DNA of 64,000 nt, taken from Pyricularia pennisetigena (taxonomy: Eukaryota; Ascomycota; Sordariomycetes; Magnaporthales; Pyriculariaceae). A program made the translations under genes and the position numbers. Position 1 is the stretch's first letter, and every line of letters starts with the position of its first letter. The stretch is taken from positions 4,933,417 through 4,997,416 of the forward strand of contig NC_043744.1 in assembly GCF_004337985.1 (NCBI RefSeq), given 5' to 3'. A model generated the notes under the pieces. That model saw nothing but the letters and a program-made list of their open reading frames with translations, was not told the origin of the DNA and ran no database searches. Positions 33,039 through 44,649 of the stretch are shown here, piece after piece.

Positions 33039-36000
33039 ATGGACGCGCAAAATGCTGTCGACGCCGCCTCCAGGAAGCCACCAGCTTCTCCAGAGAAGGG
33101 TCCAGCAGAGCACACTAAACAAACAGGAAATCATACTCCGAAAGTACCATTAAGCCAGAAAGCACCAGCTGAATTCAACTCTTCGCCACCAGTCAGGGAT
33201 TCGAAGGCGAACAACCACGACGACGATGGCGGCGCTGATGCAAATTCCGAGGCCGAGACCATAGTGCTGCCAGGCAAGGACGGCCAGCACTCGCCATCCA
33301 AGACGCGCAAGTTGATCAAACATGAAGCCAAGAGCGACGCGGAGGAGAGCGCGACGACGACGATCCCATCTCGCAAGTCCCATAGCGTGTCCAAGGATCC
33401 CTGCGAGGCCGAAGACAAACTCAGCAGCAAAAATGCGCAATCCAAGGACAGTGCTCCATCGGACACGGCCATGATGAAAAAGAAGCGTCCACACGGTGCT
33501 TCTGACACGCCGAGAAGCAAAGGCGATGCTAACAGCAACGGTCTTGGCTCCGTCTCTAACTCACCGCCACCTGCAGCTTCGTCTTCAGTTCGCTCTCATC
33601 TTTCACAGCAACCTCGCCGACGTCGCCTGTCCACGGCCCAGTCTGCGCCTTCCGACTCCGAGTCGATGCGAGGGAACTCCCCAAAGTCAACAGTCAGTCA
33701 TAAAGACAAGGTTAATCCCGCAGACAAACTGCTTGGGCACAAGAGAAAAGCCCCCAAAGCCGAGTCTGAGGACGAAGCTGAAGCCCGCAAAGCTCGACGC
33801 CAGCGTACTGGGATCATTGACAAGGACAATGGTCACACCAGGCGTCTTGACCGTGAACACAGCGCCGGCAATCACAACTCAAACCACGGTCCTGTGAAGT
33901 CAGCGAGACCGCATCATGAAACTTATCCAAACCCGCGCGTTAGATCTGTCTCACCAGCAAGTCGCACGCATCGACGTAGCATTTCGACCCAGCTATCAGG
34001 CCAATCCTCTACGGGACCCAGCCACAAAAAGAAAAGAATACCGGCCCCTCTTCAGCCAACAGAGTATCACTCAGATGATTCATCCCCAGCAGGAAGCCCT
34101 CGGTTTCGTGCCTCTAAACTCCGGAGGCTGGCGACACCTGCCACCGCCGAAGTGGCCATCTCGCCTGCCAAGGCACATCATCGCAAGGGCCATCTCGATG
34201 CTCATGGACAAACTCAGCTTGCTCGGGCTTGTGCCAAAGGTGACTACGAGTCTACCAAGCAGAGACTGAAAGAGCGCCCGGAGGACCTTAATGTTGCAGA
34301 CTTTGCGGGTAATACGCCGCTTCAGATCGCGTCGCTTAATGGGTTTGACTCGATTGTCAAACTGCTTATCGATGCAGGCTGTCAGTTAGACTGCGTTAAT
34401 AATGACAAGGACACGCCGCTTCTTGATGCCGTTGAGAACGGACATGCGAAAGTTGTAAAGCTTTTGCTGGAGGCAGGTCTGAATCCTCGTAAAGCAAACC
34501 TGAATGGCGAGGAGCCGCTTGATTTGGTCGACGATGACGACGAAGAGACAAGGAGGCTTCTGGTGGAGGCGAGGCAGAAAATGAGCGACCGCCGTAGGGC
34601 TTCTGAGGAGCATCAGCCAAGACAGACTGACGGTCGAGATTCACACGGACCCGAGAGCCCGCGACACTCCCCAGCCACCACTATACCGCCTGGAGCTTCT
34701 GCTGGTAGAAGGACGGGTACAGTGCGCGCCAACAAGACAAGCAACCATTTGCTTTACATGCCAATGGACGAGAAGACGTTGCGTCAAGCCGCTGGTCGCG
34801 GTGATGAAGAGACCGTAATGAGGATCCTGCAAGTTCGTGTCCCTTCTGACGACCCGGAGGCCATGGTAGCTGCCGCGCGCGGGGGTCATGATATTATTAT
34901 GAATCTCCTCCTAGCGCTCGGCAACTGCAACCCAGATCCAGCACCAGTAAACTCCATGTCGCCTGACTCGGCCACGCCCATGCTTGCCGCAATTGGTCAG
35001 GAAAACATTGCGGTAGTTGAGCTTCTTCTGGGCCAGGCTGGCAAATTTGACCCGACTCGTCGGTTCAAAGGGGAGACGTATTTCGAAATCGCAAAAAGGC
35101 GACAGGGACCACACTGGGAGGACGAGTATCGCGTTCTTAAAAAAGCCTACGATGAGCACAGGAGGTTGCACAAGGATTCTGCGAAAACGACAGGGCGCGA
35201 TTTTGAAAAGGAGCAAAAGCGGGCAGCGCAGTCGGACTCAAAAGACGAACAGACTTCCAAGATACATAAGCGCAAGATGTCCAGCCCTACGGGTGAGCCG
35301 AAAAAGACAGCAACTGCCAAGTTGCCTAGCAGCCCCAAGGAAAAGCGAAGGTTAGAATCAGCCGTGGCGCACCGCGATCGCGAAGACCCTCTATCGCCGA
35401 AACGGGGCCCTGGGCGACCGAGGAAGGATGATCGGCTACCCACAATATCCGTCAGCGACCGCGATCCTTCACCGGCAATGTCGAAGCACTCCATAAAGCC
35501 GAAGCGAGCCGAGGCCGACAATGCGGCCATTTCATCAGAAGGCGAGGCAGTGAAGCCGAGGAGGAAGTTGGTGTCGGGCAAGGACTTGAAGGGCGAGAGG
35601 GAGAAACAAAGGCGCGCTAGTATGGTGTCAACAGCATCTTCACTGAAAGAACCCTCGAGCCCGCGGGACAGAGACGATATCACGGAGAAGCCCAGATCAG
35701 AGAAGTTTGTTGACAGGGCCAAACAGCTCAAGAGGGACGAGTCTCGTGACCGTCTCTCAGTTTCCAGTGAAGGATCAGCAAAACGCCATCGTTCTAGTGC
35801 CACACCTCCACGGGCATCTTCCGACAAGGATGGTGGCGACGGACCTGTAAAGAGACGGAAGCTTGATGTAGAAGGTCTGAAGGAAAAGAAGAAAGCAGCT
35901 TCATCAGAAGATCGCCCCAACAAGGGAACGGCCTCCAAAGATTCTTCGGCGAAGATTCGCAGGGATCACGACAACGAAGAGCGCAGGGAGTCAACCAAGG

Positions 36001-37967
36001 CCAAGAAGTCTGATTCAAAGCCTGACCCAACCCCAGCTGATCGCGAACGTAAGGACTCGGGCAAGAACCAACCAGCAAGCCTGGATAAAAATGTCATCGT
36101 CAAGAACGAGGATACCGATGTGGAGATGCGTGATGTTGGATCAATTATCCCCGCATCTAATGCGCCCCCGGAGCCTGAGAAGACTGAAGGGAAGACCAAG
36201 ACCCAGGCTGAAATCGAGGCGGAAGAGGAGGCAGAGGCTAGACGATTAGAGGAGGAGGAAGATATGAGGATAGCGGAAGAAGAGAAGCGCAAGCAACGCG
36301 AAGAGCGCGAGCGCCGCGGCCGTGAGGAAGAGCAAAAAAGAAAGCGCGAAGCAGAGGAGGCCGAAAAGAGACGCAAAGCGGAACAAGAAGAACAAGAACG
36401 GCGGCGGAAAGAGGAAGAGGAAAGGAAACGCAAGGCCGAAGAGGAGAGAAAGCGAAAGGAGGCAGAAGCCGAGGAGCTGAGGAAACGAAAGGAGGAGGAA
36501 GAACGAAAGCGGAAGGAGGAAGAGGAGCAAAAGCGTAAAGCCGAGGAGGAGGCCAAACGTATTCGCGAGGCTGAGGAGGCCAGGCTGCGGGCTGAGGAAG
36601 AGGAGAGGAAGAAGCGTGAAGAGGAGGAGCGGCTTCGCAAAGAGCAGCTCGAGAGGGAGGCTGCTGAGGCTGCGCGCAAGAAACGAGAGGAGGAGGAGGA
36701 ACGCAAGGAACAGGAACGTCTGCGAGAAGCTGAGCGGCGACGAGCACTTAGGGAAGCCGAAGCCAGACGGCTGTTTCTCGAGGCAGAGGCGGTACGTCTC
36801 GGTAAACTACCGCCTTTGCTGCGGTGGCTCGATACTTGTGCACAACCAAAGGCTACGGAGATAGCCAAAAAGTTCAGCATGATGCAAGGTGTCCGGTATG
36901 ATTGCATTTGCCCAGAGGCCACGGGCAAGCCAGAGGGACGGGAGCAGTGGCTGCTGAACACACAGGTTGCGCTGCTCCTCGGCGAGAAGGATCTGGAGCT
37001 TTCGAGATACACAGCTTGGGAGCGGGTGCCCGTGTCTCGGATAGCTAAGATTGTCATCTGGCGCGTGGAGGCCGATCGATATTCTCTGACGAGTCCCAAC
37101 CTCTACGATCTGGGGAGACGATTGCCAAGCTACTATGGTAACGAGAATCTCGACAAACTGAGCTACAAGACCATCGAGAAGCTGCGAAACGAAGCTCGAC
37201 AAAAGTTCCTGGATATGGACTTGTTCTTTGTCAAGGTCAGTCAACAGCTGCTGGTGAAAACTTCCTCATCTTGGGCGTAAGCTAACTCGATTCGACAGGC
37301 CTCCGATTTAATGTTTATCATCCCCACCATCCCACACCTCCGCAACGTTAAGCTCAGTATGGCGTACCGGGAACTGCCAGAGGACGAGTCACTCAAGTTG
37401 CAACCACTCCACAAGTGGAAGACCGACCCGGATGCAAACCGGAATCATGGGTTTGCGCCCGGCAACAAGTACTACATGAATGGCGCCTTGGTACATGAGA
37501 AGACGGCTGGGCTCAGCACCGTCAGCAAGACTCCATTCCCCGAGAACCGTACCCCTAGGCGAGGATTGGTGGCCGTGACTCCAGATGACCCCGAATATGC
37601 GAAGATGTGCATGGAGCAAGGGCTAGGACATCTGGTCAATGGACACAGCGGATCCGCATCCCCTGGTATGCCTAACGGTACTTCGCCTTCGCCGCGTACG
37701 ATAGTCCGGCGTCCATCCACGTCGCAAGCGCAAACGAACGGCATAGAAACACAACCTACATCCCCGGTCATGAATGGAACCGGTCGCCATCGACTACCCT
37801 CCGGTGCACCGCCGTACAATTCCACCACAACGACGACGGCAGCGACAAACCCCCTCAACGGCACAACTACCGAGTCAGATAAAAAGGGCCTCCCGCCAGT
37901 GGTCAACGGTATCAACGGTATTACCACTACGAACGGCGACTCTACGCCTGGCAACGCCACAACATGA
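33039..37967 (+). CDS. HOS4: Hos4-like ankyrin-repeat protein (Set3C histone deacetylase subunit)
   Basis: I read two exons, 33039-37235 and 37299-37967, joined FFVK|ASDLM, giving 1621 residues. The first 380 residues are charged, Ser-rich and disordered. Ankyrin repeats follow at about 385-510 (AGNTPLQIASLNGFDSIVKLLIDAG, DKDTPLLDAVENGHAKVVKLLLEAG as consecutive repeats) and about 575-700 (including ATPMLAAIGQENIAVVELLL). An AT-hook-like RGPGRPRK sits near 790. A very long Glu/Lys/Arg helix spans about 1055-1255. A conserved globular module begins LPPLLRWLDTCAQPK (about 1257-1430), and the tail is Thr/Asn/Gly-rich. Yeast Hos4 is an ankyrin subunit of the Set3 HDAC complex. The long filamentous-fungal form with a C-terminal module is, to my knowledge, the ortholog. 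A nuclear chromatin role is inferred from the domains. Confidence 0.8.
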
Positions 37968-38770
37968 TGACGAGACTACCATGTACCTTATGTACCTTTT
38001 TTTCTTCCTTCTTTGACGAAACCGTGTCTTTTCATTTCTTGATTAACAAAGCAAGCAACACTGCGAGTCGGTTTGGTCCGTTGAGCAAAGAAACAAAAGA
38101 ATTGTGGCAATACACCGAAATTTGATGGACGTTTCCCCATCGTCCCAAACTTGTACACGGGAAGGGGGAGGCTGATGACTGTTTATACGTCGTCCCCTAC
38201 CGTTGCGAGTATGATTATGATGAAGAGTCTCGAAATGGCATGGGGAGAAGCAAGCAGAAGGCGGACTTGTTACTTGGGGCGTGTTGTGTTGAGATTTTTC
38301 AGCTTTATTCCAGAACCGAGACTCGGAAACTTGAGCAGAGACCCTAGTGTCTACCTACCTAAACCTTAACTTTACTTTACCAGGTCATGGCGTGTTGTTT
38401 CATATGTTGGGGAAGTACAAATTTTAGCACTGATCAAAGAACAAGTGATTGGTTTTACTGGGACTTTGCCGTGCTTGCCGTACTGTACTTGCTCGTTTGA
38501 ATGAATGCATCGTCATAAGACTCCCTCCGACAAAGTCGATGGTAGGTGGTGGGGGTGCAGCACTGCGCAGTGACCAAAAGTGGGGCGGGCAGGCAAGCGT
38601 CCCCGTGCATGTCGCAACTTGGATTCCTCCCAGTTATCGGAGGCAGGAATCGTCGGCGATACCGCAAAACACACACGACGCACATATCGATCTCAACGAC
38701 TGGAATCTCAAAGCCTAGGACAGGCTGGGAGGGAAGAAAAATGAACCAGAGAATTAGTCCAAGCTTGTGA
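37968..38770. other. Intergenic region, no gene seen
   Basis: 3' flank of the Hos4-like gene and promoter of the PXA gene. No coding frame is supported. Confidence 0.6.
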
Positions 38771-41700
38771 ATGCCAGCACCGATCGGCATGGCGAACGCA
38801 CCAGGAGCACCAGCAGCACCGGCGAGGGTGCCGACCCCTCTCCTGCAGAAAATGAAAGTTCCAGCGAAGGCGGCCACGACTACCGAGCCCGCGAGTCCAG
38901 CAGCAACGACGACTCCGACTACGACGGCGACAGGCAATCATGGTACAGCAAAGGCGCAGCAGCCCCGACGAGCCGCAGCAACATCTCGCACCGCGCCGGC
39001 CGCCACCGACCCGCTTTCGGAGCGAGCAACGACGCTCTTGATCCGACGTACGCTCTGCCCACAGCAGCAGCAGCAGCAGCAGCAGCATCAACAACTGCCG
39101 CACCACAACCCGAAGCAGCCGCTGCCTCCGATCGAGTCGGTGCTGCCGCCGCTGACGAGCCGGAACGACGTCGACCTGCAGCTGTATGCCATCATCGCCA
39201 TCGTGCTCCGCGAGTTCGTCCAGAACTGGTACGCCAAGATCACTCCCGACGAGGATTTTGTGGCCGAGATTCTGCTCGTCATTGCACACATCACGCGGGC
39301 GCTGGAGCAGAGGATCAGGAAGGTTGATCTGGAGAGCTTGTTGTTTGATGAGCTGCCAGAATTACTGGATAGGCACGTTACAGGTGTGACAACCCTTTTT
39401 TTTTTTTTTTCTGGTGTCAAGATCTTCCTTCTTTTCGATTTCCTCTCAGTTCCTTCTGGGAAGCTGGGTCATATGAAGTGACTAGCTTGTTTTATCCTGC
39501 TTCATCTTGCCATTCCCCATCAAGTCCCTGTGGTATTTGTCACCGAACTAGTTTTCTGATTCACCAAGAAATCTCCAGCGTATCGGGCGGCCCATCAGCC
39601 AATAGTGCAGCCTCCCCTCCAGGCCAACCCTCGGGAGATTTACCATTCGCTGTGGCCGACGCCCGCACTGTCTCCAACGCCTAGCCAGGATGGGACCGAG
39701 TCCGAGGAGCGCTTGGCTGAGAACGAGGCCGCATATCGTCACCTATTGGTTCAGGGGGTTCTCGCGGTCCTTTTGCCCACCGAGGACCTCGAGAATCCGT
39801 GTCTGACGGCGCTGGTTGGCCAGATCATCTCGGAGCTAATTATTGGAGGCGTGGTCGCAAAGAAGGCGTCGGAACCGTGGATGTTGTACGAGGGTTTTTG
39901 CATCTTGGCCCGAGTGGTAGGCAGGAAGTCAAGCTCGCCAGCCCCTGATAGCAGAACCACGGTTGACCATAACACGCCGCCGCCGACGAAAACTTCTAAA
40001 CCAAGCTGGGCACACTCGCTGCGGTACTTGTTTTGGTCTGCCGTACAGTTAGGCTTCCTTGTGTTCACCCTCCTGCGCACTCTAATAACCACCATAACAA
40101 CGTACCGCGCAGTACCCTCACGGTTGGGAACCGCCAGTGGACGGCTGTTTAAAGGGGTGACACTCGGCCAAGGTCCCTCAGCTGATATCGCAACATCGTC
40201 AACACCTTACGAACCCCTGGCGCAGATTAGCACTAACAAGGTGCCGTTGTTAGCCTTCAGGATTTGGCCGACATTATCCAATCTCATCGAGTTGGATTCA
40301 CGCATGCCTTGGCTGAGTGGAGGCCTATCGCTACTCCAGTGGCTGGCAATGACGGGCCCTGGCCAGTTAGCTGGTCTGGATGGCCCTGTTGACAGGTAGG
40401 CTGAAATCTGTTGTTCCAATCGTCCCCTTTGATTCAGTATACCTTGCTGGTTACTTTTTCACGCCGATTCATTGTCACATCATCACTTCCACGAGAGCTT
40501 CGCCTCATGGCTGCATAAGCCGTGCATGTGCTTCAAGTCACTGGGTCTTGCTCACGGTTCTAGTCAAGCCGTGCTTACTCTACGCACACCCTTCACTTGC
40601 TCGATACGCTGGTGCATATACGCGGTGTCTTTGTTCTTATCCACTGCACACCCTCTCCTATACTGCAGCGGCAGCAGCAGCACCACCACCACCACCGCCT
40701 TAACTTGGGCTGCGAAGCAAGTGTGTCTTGCGCCATGGGGGTGGTTACATATCAGTCAAATCATGGTTGAGAATGAAGTCCTGGTCAGTTGTTTGTGGAC
40801 CTATGCAGTCCCAATCAGAAGCCATACCAGATATACTATCATGGTCCGGTCATCCCTCCCTTTGTTCTCTCTTCCTTGGACTCCTTTGCGGGTGGGCTTG
40901 TTTGCAGGCCGTGAGCGCAGTAGGACCACAGCTGTCCAATGTTAGGCTTTCAAACGGCTAAAGTAGCCATGTACGATGTCGGCGCCCGCCCCTCTTCTTT
41001 TCCTGCAGTGCAACACGGCACCACATCGGGGAGAAAAGCTGCGGCCGAATCGGTGACCTTCATCTCCAAAACCGTGCGTCCGGGCAATTNNNNNNNNNNN
41101 NNNNNNNNNNNNNNNNNNNNNNNNNNNNNNNNNNNNNNNNNNNNNNNNNNNNNNNNNNNNNNNNNNNNNNNNNNNNNNNNNNNNNNNNNNNNNNNNNNNN
41201 NNNNNNNNNNNNNNNNNNNNNNNNNNNNNNNNNNNNNNNNNNNNNNNNNNNNNNNNNNNNNNNNNNNNNNNNNNNNNNNNNNNNNNNNNNNNNNNNNNNN
41301 NNNNNNNNNNNNNNNNNNNNNNNNNNNNNNNNNNNNNNNNNNNNNNNNNNNNNNNNNNNNNNNNNNNNNNNNNNNNNNNNNNNNNNNNNNNNNNNNNNNN
41401 NNNNNNNNNNNNNNNNNNNNNNNNNNNNNNNNNNNNNNNNNNNNNNNNNNNNNNNNNNNNNNNNNNNNNNNNNNNNNNNNNNNNNNNNNNNNNNNNNNNN
41501 NNNNNNNNNNNNNNNNNNNAAAAAAAAAAAAAAAAAAAAAAAAAACTACCTGCTTCCTCCTCCTGGTTGGCTGCATGTCTTGGCAGGAAACAGCGGTACT
41601 GTCGCATTGTGCTTTAAGCAAATTGTTTCGTCCTGGGTTTGTCATCCATGCAGGCTCTATATAATAATGTCAGTCACATCAGAGCCGGCCACTGTAGCCA

Positions 41701-42893
41701 AATCTGGCTGGAGCTTGGGCGAGCCAGATCGGCAGTTTGCGCTGCAGCCAGCACACAGTATACTGATGGGCAAGTGATACTATCAGAAACTGCTGCTGCC
41801 TCTTGCCCCTCGTCCCATGTTTGCTGGTACCCTAACATGTCCTGCCCTACCCCTTAGCTTGGCTTGCAGGATATGGTCCCCCCCGCCTGGCATGTTCGTA
41901 GCAAAAGTTATCCCCTGCTCTTCACACTAATACTTACAATCGCTGGTTCAGAGATACCTGGCGGCAGTCTGGCTTCTCATACGCGCTGCATTTGGGGGGG
42001 CTGCTGTTCCCCCTCTAGCATCCATCTACTAACACGCTCCCCAATGCCGCAACATCCGTTGCTTGTTCCGAAGCCAAATGCAACAGCGGACAATGTTGAC
42101 AATCTTTCTCCTTTCGTCATGACCCAACCAACCGTTTTGCAGCCCATTCCACGCACCAAGCCAAACGCCCCCAAACCTAGCCCACCAACCCCACCGCGAC
42201 AACCACTGAACTAACGTCAACCCTCTCCCGCTTTGCTTTGCTTCCCATTTCATCTTCAATAGGCTCCTCTCCCAAGCTATCGCCCGCCATGTGCTGGACC
42301 CCAGCCAGTTCCCCACTATCCTGCGCACCCTCCGCGGCGTACTGTTCCCCAACAACGCCATGGGCAAGTCTTCTTTGATACCGCCGGCCAACGACGAAGA
42401 GCTGCGTCTTCTGAGGCTCCGCTGCGCCGCTTCGCTGTATGCTCTCATCCCAAGGCCGTTAGCCAAGCTCTATTTTGGCAAAAGTGGAAAATCGAATGTT
42501 GGCGGCGGCGTCGACAGCAGCCGACCCCCTACGCGGTCCGTACCGGCAGCCAAGTCCTCCTCACCGCCCCAGAAGACCAGTTCTTCAATAGATGACCCTC
42601 GTGACCGTCCCGCGGGCGCTACGATCCCTGCTTGTGCATCAGCATCGGAATCGAAAGCAGCAGAGGCCAACCGGGCTGCAGCCCCCACAGGCTACGGTCC
42701 ACCTCTCGGTCACTCAGACGTCGAGGATGAGCGCGCAGTGGCCGAGCTCGATGCGGATTTGTTGGATGTCTTTTCTGACGCATATTGCAACAAGCATCTG
42801 ATGTACGGCATCGTCGAGTTGATCCTCGTGCGTCTCCTGCCTGAACTGGGGGAAAGGGGCGTCGTCGAGCTATTGGGCGAGCGGTTGAGCTAA
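38771..42893 (+). CDS. PXA-domain protein with nexin-C-like C-terminus
   Basis: I read three exons, 38771-39383, 39579-40395 and 42263-42893, giving 686 residues in frame. The N-terminus is Ala/Thr/Pro-rich with a polyglutamine run (CAG repeat, about 39061-39095). The PXA (phox-associated) domain covers about residues 120-330, with IAIVLREFVQNWYAKITPDEDF, LLFDELPELLDRHVTAYRAAH, and GVLAVLLPTEDLENPCLTALVGQIISELI. A hydrophobic segment near 355-380 may contact membrane. After intron 2 the tail resembles the nexin-C module: LLSQAIARHVLDPSQFP, LLRLRCAASLYALIPRPLAKLYFG and HLMYGIVELILVRLLPEL. PXA proteins act in endosomal or ER-endosome trafficking. There is no PX or RGS domain. Intron 2 is 1867 nt, far longer than any other here, contains a 430-nt gap, and begins with an in-frame TAG if retained. 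Confidence 0.82.
40396..42262 (+). other. Unusually long intron 2 of the PXA gene
   Basis: Donor GTAGGC at 40396 and acceptor CAATAG at 42261-42262 restore the frame as AG|G (Arg-Leu-Leu). The 1867-nt interval has a short GCA/CAC repeat at 40668-40699, a gap at 41090-41519 and an A26 tract at 41520-41545. No conserved coding sequence was recognised inside it. The flanking protein sequence reads continuously across it, which supports a real intron. An inserted repeat under the gap could explain its size. Confidence 0.65.
41090..41519. other. Assembly gap (430 N) followed by A26
   Basis: Unknown sequence ending directly at a 26-nt A tract (41520-41545), inside the PXA intron. Confidence 0.99.
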
Positions 42894-44649
42894 AGGGGGA
42901 GAGAGCTGGTCCTGCCTCGGCTTGTAAATAAACTACACGTACATGTATTTGTTGCTTTCTGATGTTTTTGATACCACATGAAACTGTATCTCGACGGTTT
43001 TCCTGTCTTCTCTCCTTATAGTTAGGGCTATTGGAAAGTAGTGGACCCCAACACCATCGTGTACGGTTTCTGCTTGTCAATCTTTTAGGGTGGAGTCTTT
43101 TTTTTTTTTTTTGGGTCCTATGCATCGAAGCCCATGTGTTATTGAGTAATTATCAGCAAGTAAAGAGTCAAATGGGAGCAAATGAAACAACCTTGCCACT
43201 TTGCCTCGGCAAGTGCTTTGGGATAATTGAGTAAAGAGTAAAGAAAAAGAAAAAAAAGAAATCCCGCCTAAGAAGACCTGTTAGCCGCGCCAAAAGAAAT
43301 AAGTGCTCGCGTCGACAAAAGGAAAACAGAGAGGACGACCCGTTTGGCTTGGCTTTGCTTTGCAACTCTCCGAAAACGAGGAAGGGAAGAAGTGATGATG
43401 CCATCAAGGTAAAGCGACGTTGTGGCCCTTGTTCAAAGCCAGGTAATACCATAAACGTGATACCAACAGGATAGAGTAGCCTCAATCATGCTTGTAATAC
43501 CCCCGCGTGCTCCCAGCCTAGATATGAACAGATATAACCAGAAAGGTAGCTGGTGGAAAAGAATGTGTCCCATCCAAGACCAAACACCGGGGGCGATAGG
43601 TTCCCACCAAATGTGCTGTTTGGGAGCAATGAAACCCCAGTATGCAGAGGGAGGAACAATAAGTATGTGCGGGGAAACAATGTTGCAAAAAGATCGATGG
43701 CCTAGTCCAACNNNNNNNNNNNNNNNNNNNNNNNNNNNNNNNNNNNNNNNNNNNNNNNNNNNNNNNNNNNNNNNNNNNNNNNNNNNNNNNNNNNNGGGGG
43801 GGGTTGTTGTAGGATCAAAAGAGGAAAGATACAGCCGTTGTGGAACTTTGCCAGATTATCCTCAAAAAGAAATCTCCTCAAGGTCCTCGAGTCTTGCGAC
43901 TCTCATGTTTTCTCTTTTGACCCCCTTGCCCCTCCTCCTCCTTCTTGACCAGTTGCATCCTGCCTTGAATGACATTCCAAAAGGTAAGCTCCTTTGAATC
44001 ACAAAAAAAGAAAAGGGTAATGAGGAAGAAAAACGATGTGAAAAAAGTAAATTCCTCGTGAAAATATAGTGACTGATCTGTTGTTGATCGTGTATATAAC
44101 CCGCCATCCTGATCCATTCCAATATATGCCGAAAGCCAGCGCAAAGCAATGAAATATTGAAAAAAAAAGAATAAAAACTAAATGAACAAGCCCAGATGTG
44201 CTCCTGAATTAGGGGGTAAACAAAATGAAAACCTTCGGAAATGGCACAAATACACGGAGAATTTGAGAGAAACCGGCTATGATGGCTCGTCAGTCTGATT
44301 AATGAAACAATGGGCAAAAAATGTATTCGAGAAGGGTGTAAATGCAGTAGATGAAATTGACCAAGATAAATCAGGCGAGGAGGATATGATGAAGAAGTAA
44401 AAACATTTCCAGACAATGTTCGCGTGAGCGTCAGAGAGTCTTCTTCCAGAAAACTGACTAGAAAAGGTGAGATTTTTGTACGAGGTGGCCCTCGGTTCGA
44501 TGGGTATATGCGTATGTATATGCGTGGGCGGGCGGTTGTATATAAGATGATGGTTGCGTGGGAGGAATTTCAAGCCAATGATGGCAATTGGTGGATGTAA
44601 ATTAATGAATGGGATGTTTGTTCTGGAAAGTCTCGCATCGTTGGTTCGT
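42894..44649. other. Intergenic region between convergent genes, with an 84-nt gap
   Basis: 3' flanks of the PXA gene and the CENP-B-like gene. A gap at 43712-43795 ends in a G run. A/T-rich sequence is found at 43230-43260 and 44160-44180. No gene seen. Confidence 0.55.

Noticed and set aside
35966..37099. 377-codon Ser/Arg-rich minus-strand frame
   Set aside because: It is the mirror of the Glu/Lys/Arg-rich helix of the Hos4-like protein. Low-complexity antisense shadow.
39061..39100. CAG repeat as a CRISPR-like or structured repeat array
   Set aside because: It is an in-frame polyglutamine stretch in exon 1 of the PXA gene.
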